Shown here in pieces: positions 47,566-55,278 of a stretch of DNA of 64,000 bases. The stretch comes from CAYSPG01 sp964432885 (GTDB lineage Bacteria; Bacteroidota; Bacteroidia; AKYH767-A; OLB10), in contig CAYSPG010000011.1 in assembly GCA_964432885.1 (NCBI GenBank), positions 1-64,000 of the forward strand, in the 5' to 3' direction. A program made the position numbers and the translations under genes. Position 1 is the first letter of the stretch. The number at the start of each line of letters is the position of its first letter. The notes under the pieces were generated by a model. That model made no database searches. It was not told the origin of the DNA and saw nothing but the letters and a program-made list of their open reading frames with translations.

Positions 47566-47650
47566 TTAGTTGCTGGTTTTAGTTTGTTGGTCTTTTGGTT
47601 TTTAATTGGAGTACCAAACAAATAACTATTAACAAATAAACAGCAACTAA
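47566..47650. repeat. Inverted repeat between cphB and cphA
   Basis: TTAGTTGCTG (47566-47575) pairs with CAGCAACTAA (47641-47650). The 13-mer TTAGTTGCTGGTT recurs at 50422-50434 and 50553-50565, on the other side of cphA. Confidence 0.65.
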
Positions 47651-47664
47651 AGACTAATTATCTA

Positions 47665-47699
47665 CAACCCCAAACCCCCAACCCCAAACTTTAAACTCC
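47665..47699. repeat. Degenerate heptamer array before cphA
   Basis: Five 7-base units in phase: CAACCCC, AAACCCC, CAACCCC, AAACTTT, AAACTCC. It ends 13 bases before the cphA ATG, so it forms the leader of that mRNA if the promoter lies upstream. Confidence 0.75.
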
Positions 47700-47712
47700 C
47701 TTCTTTCTCTTT

Positions 47713-50361
47713 ATGAAAATACAAGAAATACGCCCCATGCGCGGGCCCAACTTTTGGAGCATACGCAGACACAAGCTCATTGTAATGAAATTAGATTTAC
47801 AAGACCTTGAAGAAAAACCAACAGATAAAATAAATGGCTTTGCAGAGCGACTGGAAAAAATGTTTCCAAGTATGTACGAGCACCGCTGCAGCGAAGACCA
47901 TGCAGGTGGTTTTTTTCAGCGTGTGCGCGAAGGCACATGGATGGGGCACGTAATTGAGCACATTGCACTGGAGATGCAAACACTTGCCGGTATGGATACC
48001 GGCTTTGGCCGCACACGCGGAACGGGCGAGCACGGTGTGTATCATGTGGTGTTTTCATACATCGAAGAAAAAGTGGGCGTGTATGCCGCACGTGCTGCCG
48101 TGCGTGTGGCCGAAGCATTGGTTGCCGGCAACGATTACAACCTTGCTGCTGATATTCAACAAATGCGCGAGATACGCGAAGACGAACGCCTTGGCCCCAG
48201 CACAGGAAGCATTGTGGAGGAAGCTGCTGCACGCGGCATTCCATGGATACGATTAAACAGGCATTCGCTAGTGCAGTTGGGTTATGGCATTAATCAACGC
48301 AGAATACAGGCCACCGTTGCCAGCACCACCAGCAGCATAGCAGTGGAAATAGCATGTGATAAAGAAGATACAAAAAATTTACTTGAAGCACAAAGCATAC
48401 CGGTGCCCCGTGGAAAAATTATTCGCGATGAAGAAGATTTAAAAGAAGCCATAGAAGATTTAGGATACCCGCTTGTGTTAAAACCGCTTAATGGAAATCA
48501 TGGCAGAGGTGCTACCATAAATGTGCGCACATGGGAAATGGCAGTGGAAGCACTTGAGGTGGCAAAGAAAATATCCCGCTCTGTTATTGTAGAAAAATTT
48601 ATTACCGGATACGACCATCGTATTTTGGTGGTTAACTACCGGTTTATTGCTGCAGCCAAGCGCACCCCTGCAGCCGTGTATGGCGATGGAAAATCAACCA
48701 TACAGCAATTGATAGAAAAAGTTAACAGCGACCCACGCAGAGGCTACGGACATGAAAAAGTGTTAACAGCCATTAAAGTGGATGAAATGACTGAGCAGAT
48801 TTTGGAAGAAAAAAACCTTACGCTTACTTCGGTTTTGAAAAACGGTGAAGAGCTTTTTTTAAAACGCACAGCCAACCTTAGCACCGGTGGAACGGCTACT
48901 GATGTTACCGATATTGTGCATCCGTATAACGTATTTATGTGCGAGCGCATTGCACGCATTGTAGGGTTAGATATTTGCGGTATAGATATAATGACGCCCG
49001 ACATCAGTGAGCCGCTAACTGAAATTGGCGGTGCCGTGCTCGAGGTAAATGCAGCGCCCGGTTTTAGAATGCACATTGCACCCACCGATGGCCTGCCGCG
49101 CAACGTGGCCGAGCCTGTGGTGGATATGCTGTACCCACCCGGCAGCACTGCACGCATTCCAATTATAGCCATTACGGGCACCAACGGAAAAACCACTACC
49201 ACACGCCTTATTGCACACATTGCAAAAACATGCGGACACAAAGTGGGCTTTACCACCACTGATGGCATTTATATTCAAAACCAAATGCTGCAGCGTGGCG
49301 ACTGCACCGGCCCGCAAAGTGCCGAGTTTGTTTTAAAAGACCCTACGGTTGACTTTGCTGTGCTTGAAACAGCACGTGGTGGAATTTTACGTGCCGGGCT
49401 GGGCTTTCATACCTGCGACATTGCTGTGGTAACAAATGTTGCTGCCGACCATCTTGGACTTAAAGGAATTAACACCATAGAGGAAATGGCGCGTGTAAAA
49501 GGTGTGGTTGCCGAAAGCGTGACGCCAACAGGCTACGCCATATTAAATGCCGATGATGAACTGGTGGCAAAAATGGCCAACAATGTTTCGTGCAAGGTTG
49601 CGTTTTTTAGTTTGGATGAAAACAATCCGCTTGTAAAAGACCATTGCGCAAGCGGAGGCCTTGCCGCTATTTTAGAAAACGGCCATGTAACCATTTGCAA
49701 AGGCACCTGGAAACTGCGTGTGCATAAAGTGGTAAACATTCCTTTAACCTTTTCGGGCAGGGCTGTGTTTATGATTCAAAATATTTTGCCGGCTATCCTA
49801 TCCGCCTTTATCCGCAACTTTAAAATTGAAGACATACGGCTTGCGCTCGAAACATTTATACCATCTGCAGTGCAAACACCCGGCCGCATGAACCTGTTCC
49901 GATTCCGTAAGTTTGAAGTACTTATTGATTATGCACACAACCCGGCAGGTTTTCAGGCCATTGCCAAGTTTTTAGAAAAAGTGGATGCCAAACCCAAGGT
50001 GGGCATTATTGCAGGCGTGGGCGATAGGCGCGATGAAGATATTATTGCCCTTGGCTCATTGGCCGCCACCATGTTTGACGAGATAATTATTCGACAAGAC
50101 CGCAACCTGCGCGGCCGCACCGAGCAAGAGATAATTGACTTTATGCTTGAAGGAATTAAAAAGGTGGATGCTAAAAAAGTGGTAAAGGTTATTCCGCTTG
50201 AGCGCGAAGCAATAGACCATGCATTAAAGAATGCCAAAAAAGGTTCGTTTATAACCATTTGCAGCGATGTGGTACCCGATGCACTTGATCAGGTAATGCG
50301 GCTAAAAGAAGAAGATGATAAATTTGAAATGAACCTTGCTGAGATACCCAATCAGCATTGA
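47713..50361 (+). CDS. cphA: Cyanophycin synthetase
   Basis: CphA builds the Asp-Arg polymer cyanophycin with ATP. The 882-aa protein has the three expected parts: an N-terminal domain (residues 1-160; GHVIEHIALEMQTLAGMDTG), an ATP-grasp domain adding Asp (about 205-470; DLGYPLVLKPLNGNHGRG), and a Mur-ligase domain adding Arg (from about 480) with P-loop ITGTNGKTTTTRL and the YAHNPAGF segment near 745. Length is normal for the family. Divergent cphB lies upstream. Confidence 0.95.
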   Translation: MKIQEIRPMRGPNFWSIRRHKLIVMKLDLQDLEEKPTDKINGFAERLEKMFPSMYEHRCSEDHAGGFFQRVREGTWMGHVIEHIALEMQTLAGMDTGFGRTRGTGEHGVYHVVFSYIEEKVGVYAARAAVRVAEALVAGNDYNLAADIQQMREIREDERLGPSTGSIVEEAAARGIPWIRLNRHSLVQLGYGINQRRIQATVASTTSSIAVEIACDKEDTKNLLEAQSIPVPRGKIIRDEEDLKEAIEDLGYPLVLKPLNGNHGRGATINVRTWEMAVEALEVAKKISRSVIVEKFITGYDHRILVVNYRFIAAAKRTPAAVYGDGKSTIQQLIEKVNSDPRRGYGHEKVLTAIKVDEMTEQILEEKNLTLTSVLKNGEELFLKRTANLSTGGTATDVTDIVHPYNVFMCERIARIVGLDICGIDIMTPDISEPLTEIGGAVLEVNAAPGFRMHIAPTDGLPRNVAEPVVDMLYPPGSTARIPIIAITGTNGKTTTTRLIAHIAKTCGHKVGFTTTDGIYIQNQMLQRGDCTGPQSAEFVLKDPTVDFAVLETARGGILRAGLGFHTCDIAVVTNVAADHLGLKGINTIEEMARVKGVVAESVTPTGYAILNADDELVAKMANNVSCKVAFFSLDENNPLVKDHCASGGLAAILENGHVTICKGTWKLRVHKVVNIPLTFSGRAVFMIQNILPAILSAFIRNFKIEDIRLALETFIPSAVQTPGRMNLFRFRKFEVLIDYAHNPAGFQAIAKFLEKVDAKPKVGIIAGVGDRRDEDIIALGSLAATMFDEIIIRQDRNLRGRTEQEIIDFMLEGIKKVDAKKVVKVIPLEREAIDHALKNAKKGSFITICSDVVPDALDQVMRLKEEDDKFEMNLAEIPNQH

Positions 50362-50421
50362 GGATAGTTGGTGATGGTGGGATTGTGATATTATCTATTC
50401 ATGGTTTCTTGTTATTAGTTT

Positions 50422-50565
50422 TTAGTTGCTGGTTGGAGTTAGTTAGTATTTTTGTTTACGAAATCGCCTGTCAAACAAATAAACTAAAACTAATAACTGC
50501 TTATCTATAACCATAGACTAATAACTATAAACTATTTGTTATTCTTAGTTATTTAGTTGCTGGTT
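50422..50565. repeat. Repeated 13-mer region after cphA
   Basis: TTAGTTGCTGGTT occurs at 50422-50434 and 50553-50565, with A/T-rich inverted matches between (AAACTAAAACTAATAACTG). It is the same unit as in the cphB-cphA gap, so cphA is bracketed by related repeats. Confidence 0.6.
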
Positions 50566-50585
50566 AGAGCTACCTCCCCCAAACC

Positions 50586-50634
50586 AAACCGTAAACTCCA
50601 AATCGTAAACCACAATCTCAAAACTTCAAACATC
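50586..50634. repeat. Degenerate AAAC-phased heptamer array before the paiB-like gene
   Basis: Seven units in phase: AAACCGT, AAACTCC, AAATCGT, AAACCAC, AATCTCA, AAACTTC, AAACATC. The array ends 11 bases before the ATG of the PaiB-like gene. Units share position rather than full sequence. Confidence 0.75.
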
Positions 50635-50645
50635 TAACCTTCTTC

Positions 50646-51314
50646 ATGTACAACCTCTCCTACTTTAAAGAACCCGACCGCAAGGTGTTGCTCCAATTCT
50701 TACACAATCATCCGTTTGCATTTTTAACCGGTAGCTTTGCCAATGGTAAGCAAGTAGCCACGCAGGTGCCTGTGCTTGTTCAGGTACATGATAATACACT
50801 TTTACTCGAAGGCCACATCATGCGCAACACCGACCATCACAAAGCATTTATTGAAAACCCGCAGGCGCTTTGCGTTTTTACTGGGCCACACACGTATGTA
50901 AGCGCATCATGGTATTCCAATCCACAAATTGGCTCAACATGGAATTATATGAGTGTGCATGCTAAAGGCAACATTCAGTTTGTGAGTGATGACGAGTTGA
51001 TTGCATTTATGAAAAAACTAACCCTGCAGTTTGAAAAAAACAACCCGGCCTCGCCCATCATTTACGATAACCTTCCTCCGGAGTTTTTAAAAAAAATGTT
51101 GCCGGCCATTGTTGGATTTAGGATTGAAGTAGAAGAAATTGAAAACGTTTTTAAGCTAAGCCAAAACCGCGATGAGCGGAGTTACTTAAACATCATCAAT
51201 AAACTTGAGCAACAGGGTGGAAACAGCGCCCTGATAGCTGAGGAAATGAAACAACGTAAAGAAAAACTGTTTCCACCCGGTGTTGCATGGGATGGCAATA
51301 AGTTTTTATCGTGA
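50646..51314 (+). CDS. PaiB-like FMN-binding protein
   Basis: A 222-aa protein of the PaiB family (split-barrel FMN-binding; PaiB of Bacillus is described as a negative regulator of sporulation and protease genes). The start MYNLSYFKEPDRKVLLQFLHN is family-typical; HIMRNTDHHKAF near residue 55, FTGPHTYVSASWYSNP near 78 and AIVGFRIEVEEIENVFKLSQN near 155 are the conserved blocks. A PaiA-like acetyltransferase gene follows 148 bases later. A regulatory role here is only inferred from the family. Confidence 0.85.
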   Translation: MYNLSYFKEPDRKVLLQFLHNHPFAFLTGSFANGKQVATQVPVLVQVHDNTLLLEGHIMRNTDHHKAFIENPQALCVFTGPHTYVSASWYSNPQIGSTWNYMSVHAKGNIQFVSDDELIAFMKKLTLQFEKNNPASPIIYDNLPPEFLKKMLPAIVGFRIEVEEIENVFKLSQNRDERSYLNIINKLEQQGGNSALIAEEMKQRKEKLFPPGVAWDGNKFLS

Positions 51315-51462
51315 TTATAATTGCCGGATCAAATTTTTTTTTTCTATGATTAATATTATTTCAGTGAATACTAATTTATCCCTCTTAACTCATTAACCAT
51401 TAAACTTTAATCGAAACTTTGTATTTTTCTAATCTCAATTAATAACACAGTGCTATTTAAAA

Positions 51463-51999
51463 ATGTCAAACCAATCGTATAAACTTGCTACCGTAGATGA
51501 TGCGCTTAAGCTATCGGTAATATCATCAGCCATATTTAAAGAAACCTTTGCCGCCCAAAACACCAAAGAGAATTTGCTTACATACATTGAAGAAAACTTT
51601 AACAACGAGGTGTTGGAAGTAGAACTAGCCGATGATCAAAATAAATTTATAGTGTTTTATGATCAAACTGTTCCAATTGGCTACATTAAATTACGAAGCA
51701 ATAGCAACCACCCTAAATTAAAAGGCTTGGATGCAATGGAAATACAGCGGCTGTATTTGAAAAAAGAATATCACGGCACAGGTGTTGGGCATGTTATGAT
51801 GAATGTTTGTCTTTCGATTGCTAAAGACGAAAAAGTACAGGTAATTTGGCTTGGCGTGTGGGAGCATAACTTGCGCGCCATAAGTTTTTACCGCAAATTT
51901 GGTTTTGAAACGTTTGGCACACAAATTTTTATGATGGCTACCGAGGCACAAACCGACCTGGTGATGAAACTGGAGTTTTCGTCTCTTAAAAAAGTGTAA
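51463..51999 (+). CDS. PaiA-like GNAT N-acetyltransferase
   Basis: A 178-aa acetyltransferase that resembles Bacillus PaiA, a spermidine/spermine acetylase, along its whole length: FKETFAAQNTKENLLTYIEENFN near residue 25, LEIQRLYLKKEYHGTGVGHVMMN-like block near 92-112 (acetyl-CoA motif YHGTGVG), IWLGVWEHNLRAISFYRKFGF near 128 and EAQTDLVMK at the end. Its pairing with a PaiB-like gene supports the call. It probably acetylates polyamines. Confidence 0.85.
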   Translation: MSNQSYKLATVDDALKLSVISSAIFKETFAAQNTKENLLTYIEENFNNEVLEVELADDQNKFIVFYDQTVPIGYIKLRSNSNHPKLKGLDAMEIQRLYLKKEYHGTGVGHVMMNVCLSIAKDEKVQVIWLGVWEHNLRAISFYRKFGFETFGTQIFMMATEAQTDLVMKLEFSSLKKV

Positions 52000-52175
52000 T
52001 TTTTAACAACACCTGTTAACCTTTTTACATGTTTTATTGCTCAAAACTTTATTAATAACAACATCCAAACATCATCGGCCTTCAATGGCATATTATATAT
52101 TTTAGCCCCGATGCGGTTATACGGTATTGTTTAAAAAGCAAACGGCATCAGTAAAACATTAAACTTCATATACAC

Positions 52176-53291
52176 ATGAACTGGAAATTTTGGCAAAGCA
52201 GTGGTCGCAAAAGCAAATTGCGCGAGTGGATTGATGCATTAATTTTTGCAGTGGTGGCTGCCACCATTATCCGCACTTTTTTAATTGAAGCGTTTACCAT
52301 TCCAACACCATCAATGGAAAAATCGCTGCTGGTTGGCGATTTTTTATTTGTAAGCAAAGTAAGTTATGGCCCACGCACACCCATGACACCTTTATCGTTT
52401 CCGTTTGTTCACCAGGAAATGCCCCTCATTGGAACCAAATCATATAGCGAAGCTGTTAAGTGGGATTACCACCGCTTGCCAGGATTTAGCAATGTGAAAA
52501 ACAATGACATTGTGGTGTTTAATTATCCCGGAAATATTTTTTATCCAGATGATGACCTTAATCGCCCCATTGATAAACGAACGCATTATATAAAACGCTG
52601 TGTGGGCATTGGTGGTGATAGTATTAAAATTGTAAACGGATTATTGCATGTAAACAATAAGCCTGTGCCTTTGCCACAAAAAGGGGAACTTACATATACC
52701 GTTACTACCGATGGCAATAACATTAATCCTAAAACGCTTGAGAAATACGGCATTTTTGAAGGTGCAAATGTTGCACCGGGTATTTACCAGTTTTTGCTAA
52801 CCAATGAAATGGCAGCAGAATTAAAAAAGCTTCCGTTTGTAAAATCGGTTGATGCATATTACCAGCAGGCAGGCACACCAAGTGCTTATCAAAAACTTTT
52901 TCCGTTTGATGACAAACACATTTGGAATGTTGATAATTACGGAACCATTTGGGTTCCCAAAGCCGGAGCCACCATTACCCTTACTGAAGAGAATTTGCCC
53001 ATCTACCAACGCTGCATTGTTGAGTTTGAAAACAACAAAATTGAAATTCGCGATGGAAAATATTTTATCAATGGGGCACAGGCTACCACTTACACTTTTA
53101 AACAAAATTATTACTGGATGATGGGCGATAATCGCCACAACAGTGCCGACTCGCGTTTTTGGGGTTTTGTACCCGAAGACCACATTGTTGGTAAGGCGGT
53201 TTTTGTATGGATGAGCTGGGATGGCAATGGTTCGTTTTTAAATAAAATACGATGGAATCGCCTTTTTCGAATTGTGCATAACAATTGGTAA
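52176..53291 (+). CDS. lepB: Signal peptidase I
   Basis: LepB removes signal peptides outside the inner membrane. The 371-aa protein has an N-terminal membrane helix (WIDALIFAVVAATIIRTFLI), the catalytic Ser in IPTPSMEKSLLVGDF (Ser near residue 46), the catalytic Lys in HYIKRCVGIGGDSI (near 146), and the C-terminal block YYWMMGDNRHNSADSRFWG (near 309). It is longer than E. coli LepB owing to an insert near 175-290, as in other Bacteroidota. The WbqC-like gene starts 1 base after its stop. Confidence 0.95.
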   Translation: MNWKFWQSSGRKSKLREWIDALIFAVVAATIIRTFLIEAFTIPTPSMEKSLLVGDFLFVSKVSYGPRTPMTPLSFPFVHQEMPLIGTKSYSEAVKWDYHRLPGFSNVKNNDIVVFNYPGNIFYPDDDLNRPIDKRTHYIKRCVGIGGDSIKIVNGLLHVNNKPVPLPQKGELTYTVTTDGNNINPKTLEKYGIFEGANVAPGIYQFLLTNEMAAELKKLPFVKSVDAYYQQAGTPSAYQKLFPFDDKHIWNVDNYGTIWVPKAGATITLTEENLPIYQRCIVEFENNKIEIRDGKYFINGAQATTYTFKQNYYWMMGDNRHNSADSRFWGFVPEDHIVGKAVFVWMSWDGNGSFLNKIRWNRLFRIVHNNW

Positions 53292-53292
53292 A

Positions 53293-53886
53293 ATGGATGT
53301 TGCACTTTTTGCGACTGCTTACTTTCCAACCATAGAGTATTTTTTGTTGTTAATGCGCTTTGATGCTGTATGTATCGAAGCGCAGGAACATTTTGTAAAA
53401 CAATCTAACCGCAGTCGCATGCATATACTTTCTCCAAATGGAGTTCAAACAATTTCTATTCCTATAGTGCAAACACACAAGAAAACGTTAACCAGTGATG
53501 TTGAAATTGATTTGAGCACTAACTGGAAACAACAACACTGGCGCAGCATAACAACGGCATACAACCGTTCTGCTTTTTTTGAATTTTATGCCGACAGGTT
53601 AGAGGATGTTTTTTTTGAGGATGAAAAAAATCTTTTGAAGTTTAACACGCAACTTACAAAACAACTTTTAGAAATTGTTCAACACAAATCAGAAATTACT
53701 TTTTCAAAGACATTTGAACGGGTGATTGTAGAAAATGATTATCGAAACATTTCAAATAAAAAAAACACGTTCACCGATTTAAAATTAAAAGAATACCCAC
53801 AGGTATTCTCATCCAAATTTACATTTCAAAAGAACCTGTCGGTGCTTGATTTGATTTTTAATTGTGGGGGTAAGTTTGTGGTTTGA
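53293..53886 (+). CDS. WbqC-like family protein
   Basis: A 197-aa protein of the WbqC family, whose members are often near polysaccharide or cell-envelope genes and whose biochemical role is not established. The N-terminal segment ATAYFPTIEYFLLLMRFDAVCIEAQEHFVKQSNRSRMHIL is the family signature (Y-x-P-x-x-x-Y/F...Q/NR). The segment WKQQHWRSITTAYNRSAFFEFY near residue 75 is also conserved. The ATG at 53293 follows the lepB stop by 1 base, so the two are co-transcribed. Confidence 0.83.
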   Translation: MDVALFATAYFPTIEYFLLLMRFDAVCIEAQEHFVKQSNRSRMHILSPNGVQTISIPIVQTHKKTLTSDVEIDLSTNWKQQHWRSITTAYNRSAFFEFYADRLEDVFFEDEKNLLKFNTQLTKQLLEIVQHKSEITFSKTFERVIVENDYRNISNKKNTFTDLKLKEYPQVFSSKFTFQKNLSVLDLIFNCGGKFVV

Positions 53887-53893
53887 TGTTACA

Positions 53894-53921
53894 AAACTTC
53901 AAACTTCGAATATCAAACCGT
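53894..53921. repeat. Heptamer repeat between convergent genes
   Basis: Four units in phase: AAACTTC, AAACTTC, GAATATC, AAACCGT. It fills the 41-bp gap between the WbqC-like gene and the converging 53928 gene. Confidence 0.7.
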
Positions 53922-53927
53922 TACGCA

Positions 53928-55211
53928 CTACGTCTTCTGCTTTTTCTTGCGTGCGGCCGGAAACAAAACATTGTTTAATATCAAACGGTATCCGGGTGAG
54001 TTGGGATGCAAGTTTAAATCGGTTGGTGGGTCGCCTACCATGTGCTGATAATCTTCGGGGTCGTGGCCGCCATAAAAAGTCCAGGTGCCTTTGCCAAAAT
54101 CGCCATGAATATATTTAGCTTCATCGGCAGCCTTGTTTTCGCCCATAATTAAAACCTCAGATTTAATAAACTGCTTATTAAAAGCAGTGCTTTGTCCCAT
54201 AAAAGCTTTAATTACTTGCTCGTGGTTTTGGCAAAGCATGGTGGGCACGGGGTCCCACTTAGCAGAAAAATCAAACAGTGTAAAAAAATCATCATCTCGG
54301 TTTACACGTCTTGTTGTAGTAACATCAATGTTGCTATAGCGGTATTCCATTGGGTTGGTGCTAAGTTTAAAATCTTTAAACGCAAATGTTTTTGCAAAGT
54401 CAAGTTTTGAATTGTAGTTGGGTGTGGTGCCATCGCCATCGTACATGCTTTCGCAAATATCCAATCCTTCGGCAGCCAGCGAAATGTCGTAGGTGTCGGT
54501 GCCTGAGCACATGGTAAATAAAAATCCGCCTCCTGAAACAAACTCTTTTATGCTTTTGGCAACAGCCAGTTTCATTTGCGACACTTTTGCAAAGCCAAGT
54601 TTTTTTGCCATTGATTCCATGCTGCGCTGCTGCTCCTGGTACCAGGTGGCATTGTGGTAAGCGGCATAAAATTTTCCGTACTGTCCGCTAAAATCCTCGT
54701 GGTGCAAATGCATCCAGTCGTACAAATGCAATTTGCCCTGCACAATTTCTTCGTCATAAACAACCTCGTACGGAATTTCTGCATATGTAAGTGCAAGTGT
54801 TACGGCATCGTCCCACGGGCGCTTGTCTTTGGGTGAGTACACACACATTTTGGGTGGCTTCTCTAACTTAACCACATCCATGTTTGCCTGCGGGTCTAAT
54901 ATCTCGTTTACAATTTGCGCACTTTGCCCTTCTGAAATAACATTAAACGAAACGCCTCTTATCGTTAACTCACTTTCAAACTTTGATGATTGAGGAAACA
55001 TAAAACTTCCGCCACGGTAATTCAGCAACCAGTTAATTTCAATACCATTTTGCAAAACATAATATGCAATGCCATACGCCTTTAAATGGTTTTTTTGCGA
55101 TTCGTCCATCGGAATTAAAATTTGTGCCGATTGCGATTTTAAGTGGAACAGTACAAATGCTAAAAGCAAAATGAATGTACTTTTAATTACGGATGCGCTA
55201 AATTGTTTCAT
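53928..55211 (-). CDS. Bacteroidota protein usually labelled asparagine synthetase B-like
   Basis: A 427-aa exported protein. Relatives are often labelled asparagine synthetase B, but neither the N-terminal Cys of AsnB nor a pyrophosphatase SGGxDS loop is seen, so that label is doubtful. It has a signal peptide (STFILLLAFVLFHLKSQS). The middle (VAKSIKEFVSGGGFLFTMCSGTDT, near residue 225) looks like a class I glutamine amidotransferase-like fold with a Cys at the elbow. Further blocks are EYRYSNIDVTTTRRVNRDDDF and WTFYGGHDPEDYQHMVGDPP. The ATG at 55211 sets the signal peptide. Confidence 0.6.
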   Translation of the reverse strand: MKQFSASVIKSTFILLLAFVLFHLKSQSAQILIPMDESQKNHLKAYGIAYYVLQNGIEINWLLNYRGGSFMFPQSSKFESELTIRGVSFNVISEGQSAQIVNEILDPQANMDVVKLEKPPKMCVYSPKDKRPWDDAVTLALTYAEIPYEVVYDEEIVQGKLHLYDWMHLHHEDFSGQYGKFYAAYHNATWYQEQQRSMESMAKKLGFAKVSQMKLAVAKSIKEFVSGGGFLFTMCSGTDTYDISLAAEGLDICESMYDGDGTTPNYNSKLDFAKTFAFKDFKLSTNPMEYRYSNIDVTTTRRVNRDDDFFTLFDFSAKWDPVPTMLCQNHEQVIKAFMGQSTAFNKQFIKSEVLIMGENKAADEAKYIHGDFGKGTWTFYGGHDPEDYQHMVGDPPTDLNLHPNSPGYRLILNNVLFPAARKKKQKT

Positions 55212-55278
55212 TGTTAAATTGTTTTTTTTATTGCAAACTATGAACATTAAAATATAAACTGTTCTTCTCAGCCTGCTC

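Noticed and set aside
47777..48244. Open frame of 155 aa on the minus strand within cphA
   Set aside because: A shadow of cphA: Cys/His/Arg-rich composition without family features, in a frame opposite a well-conserved gene.
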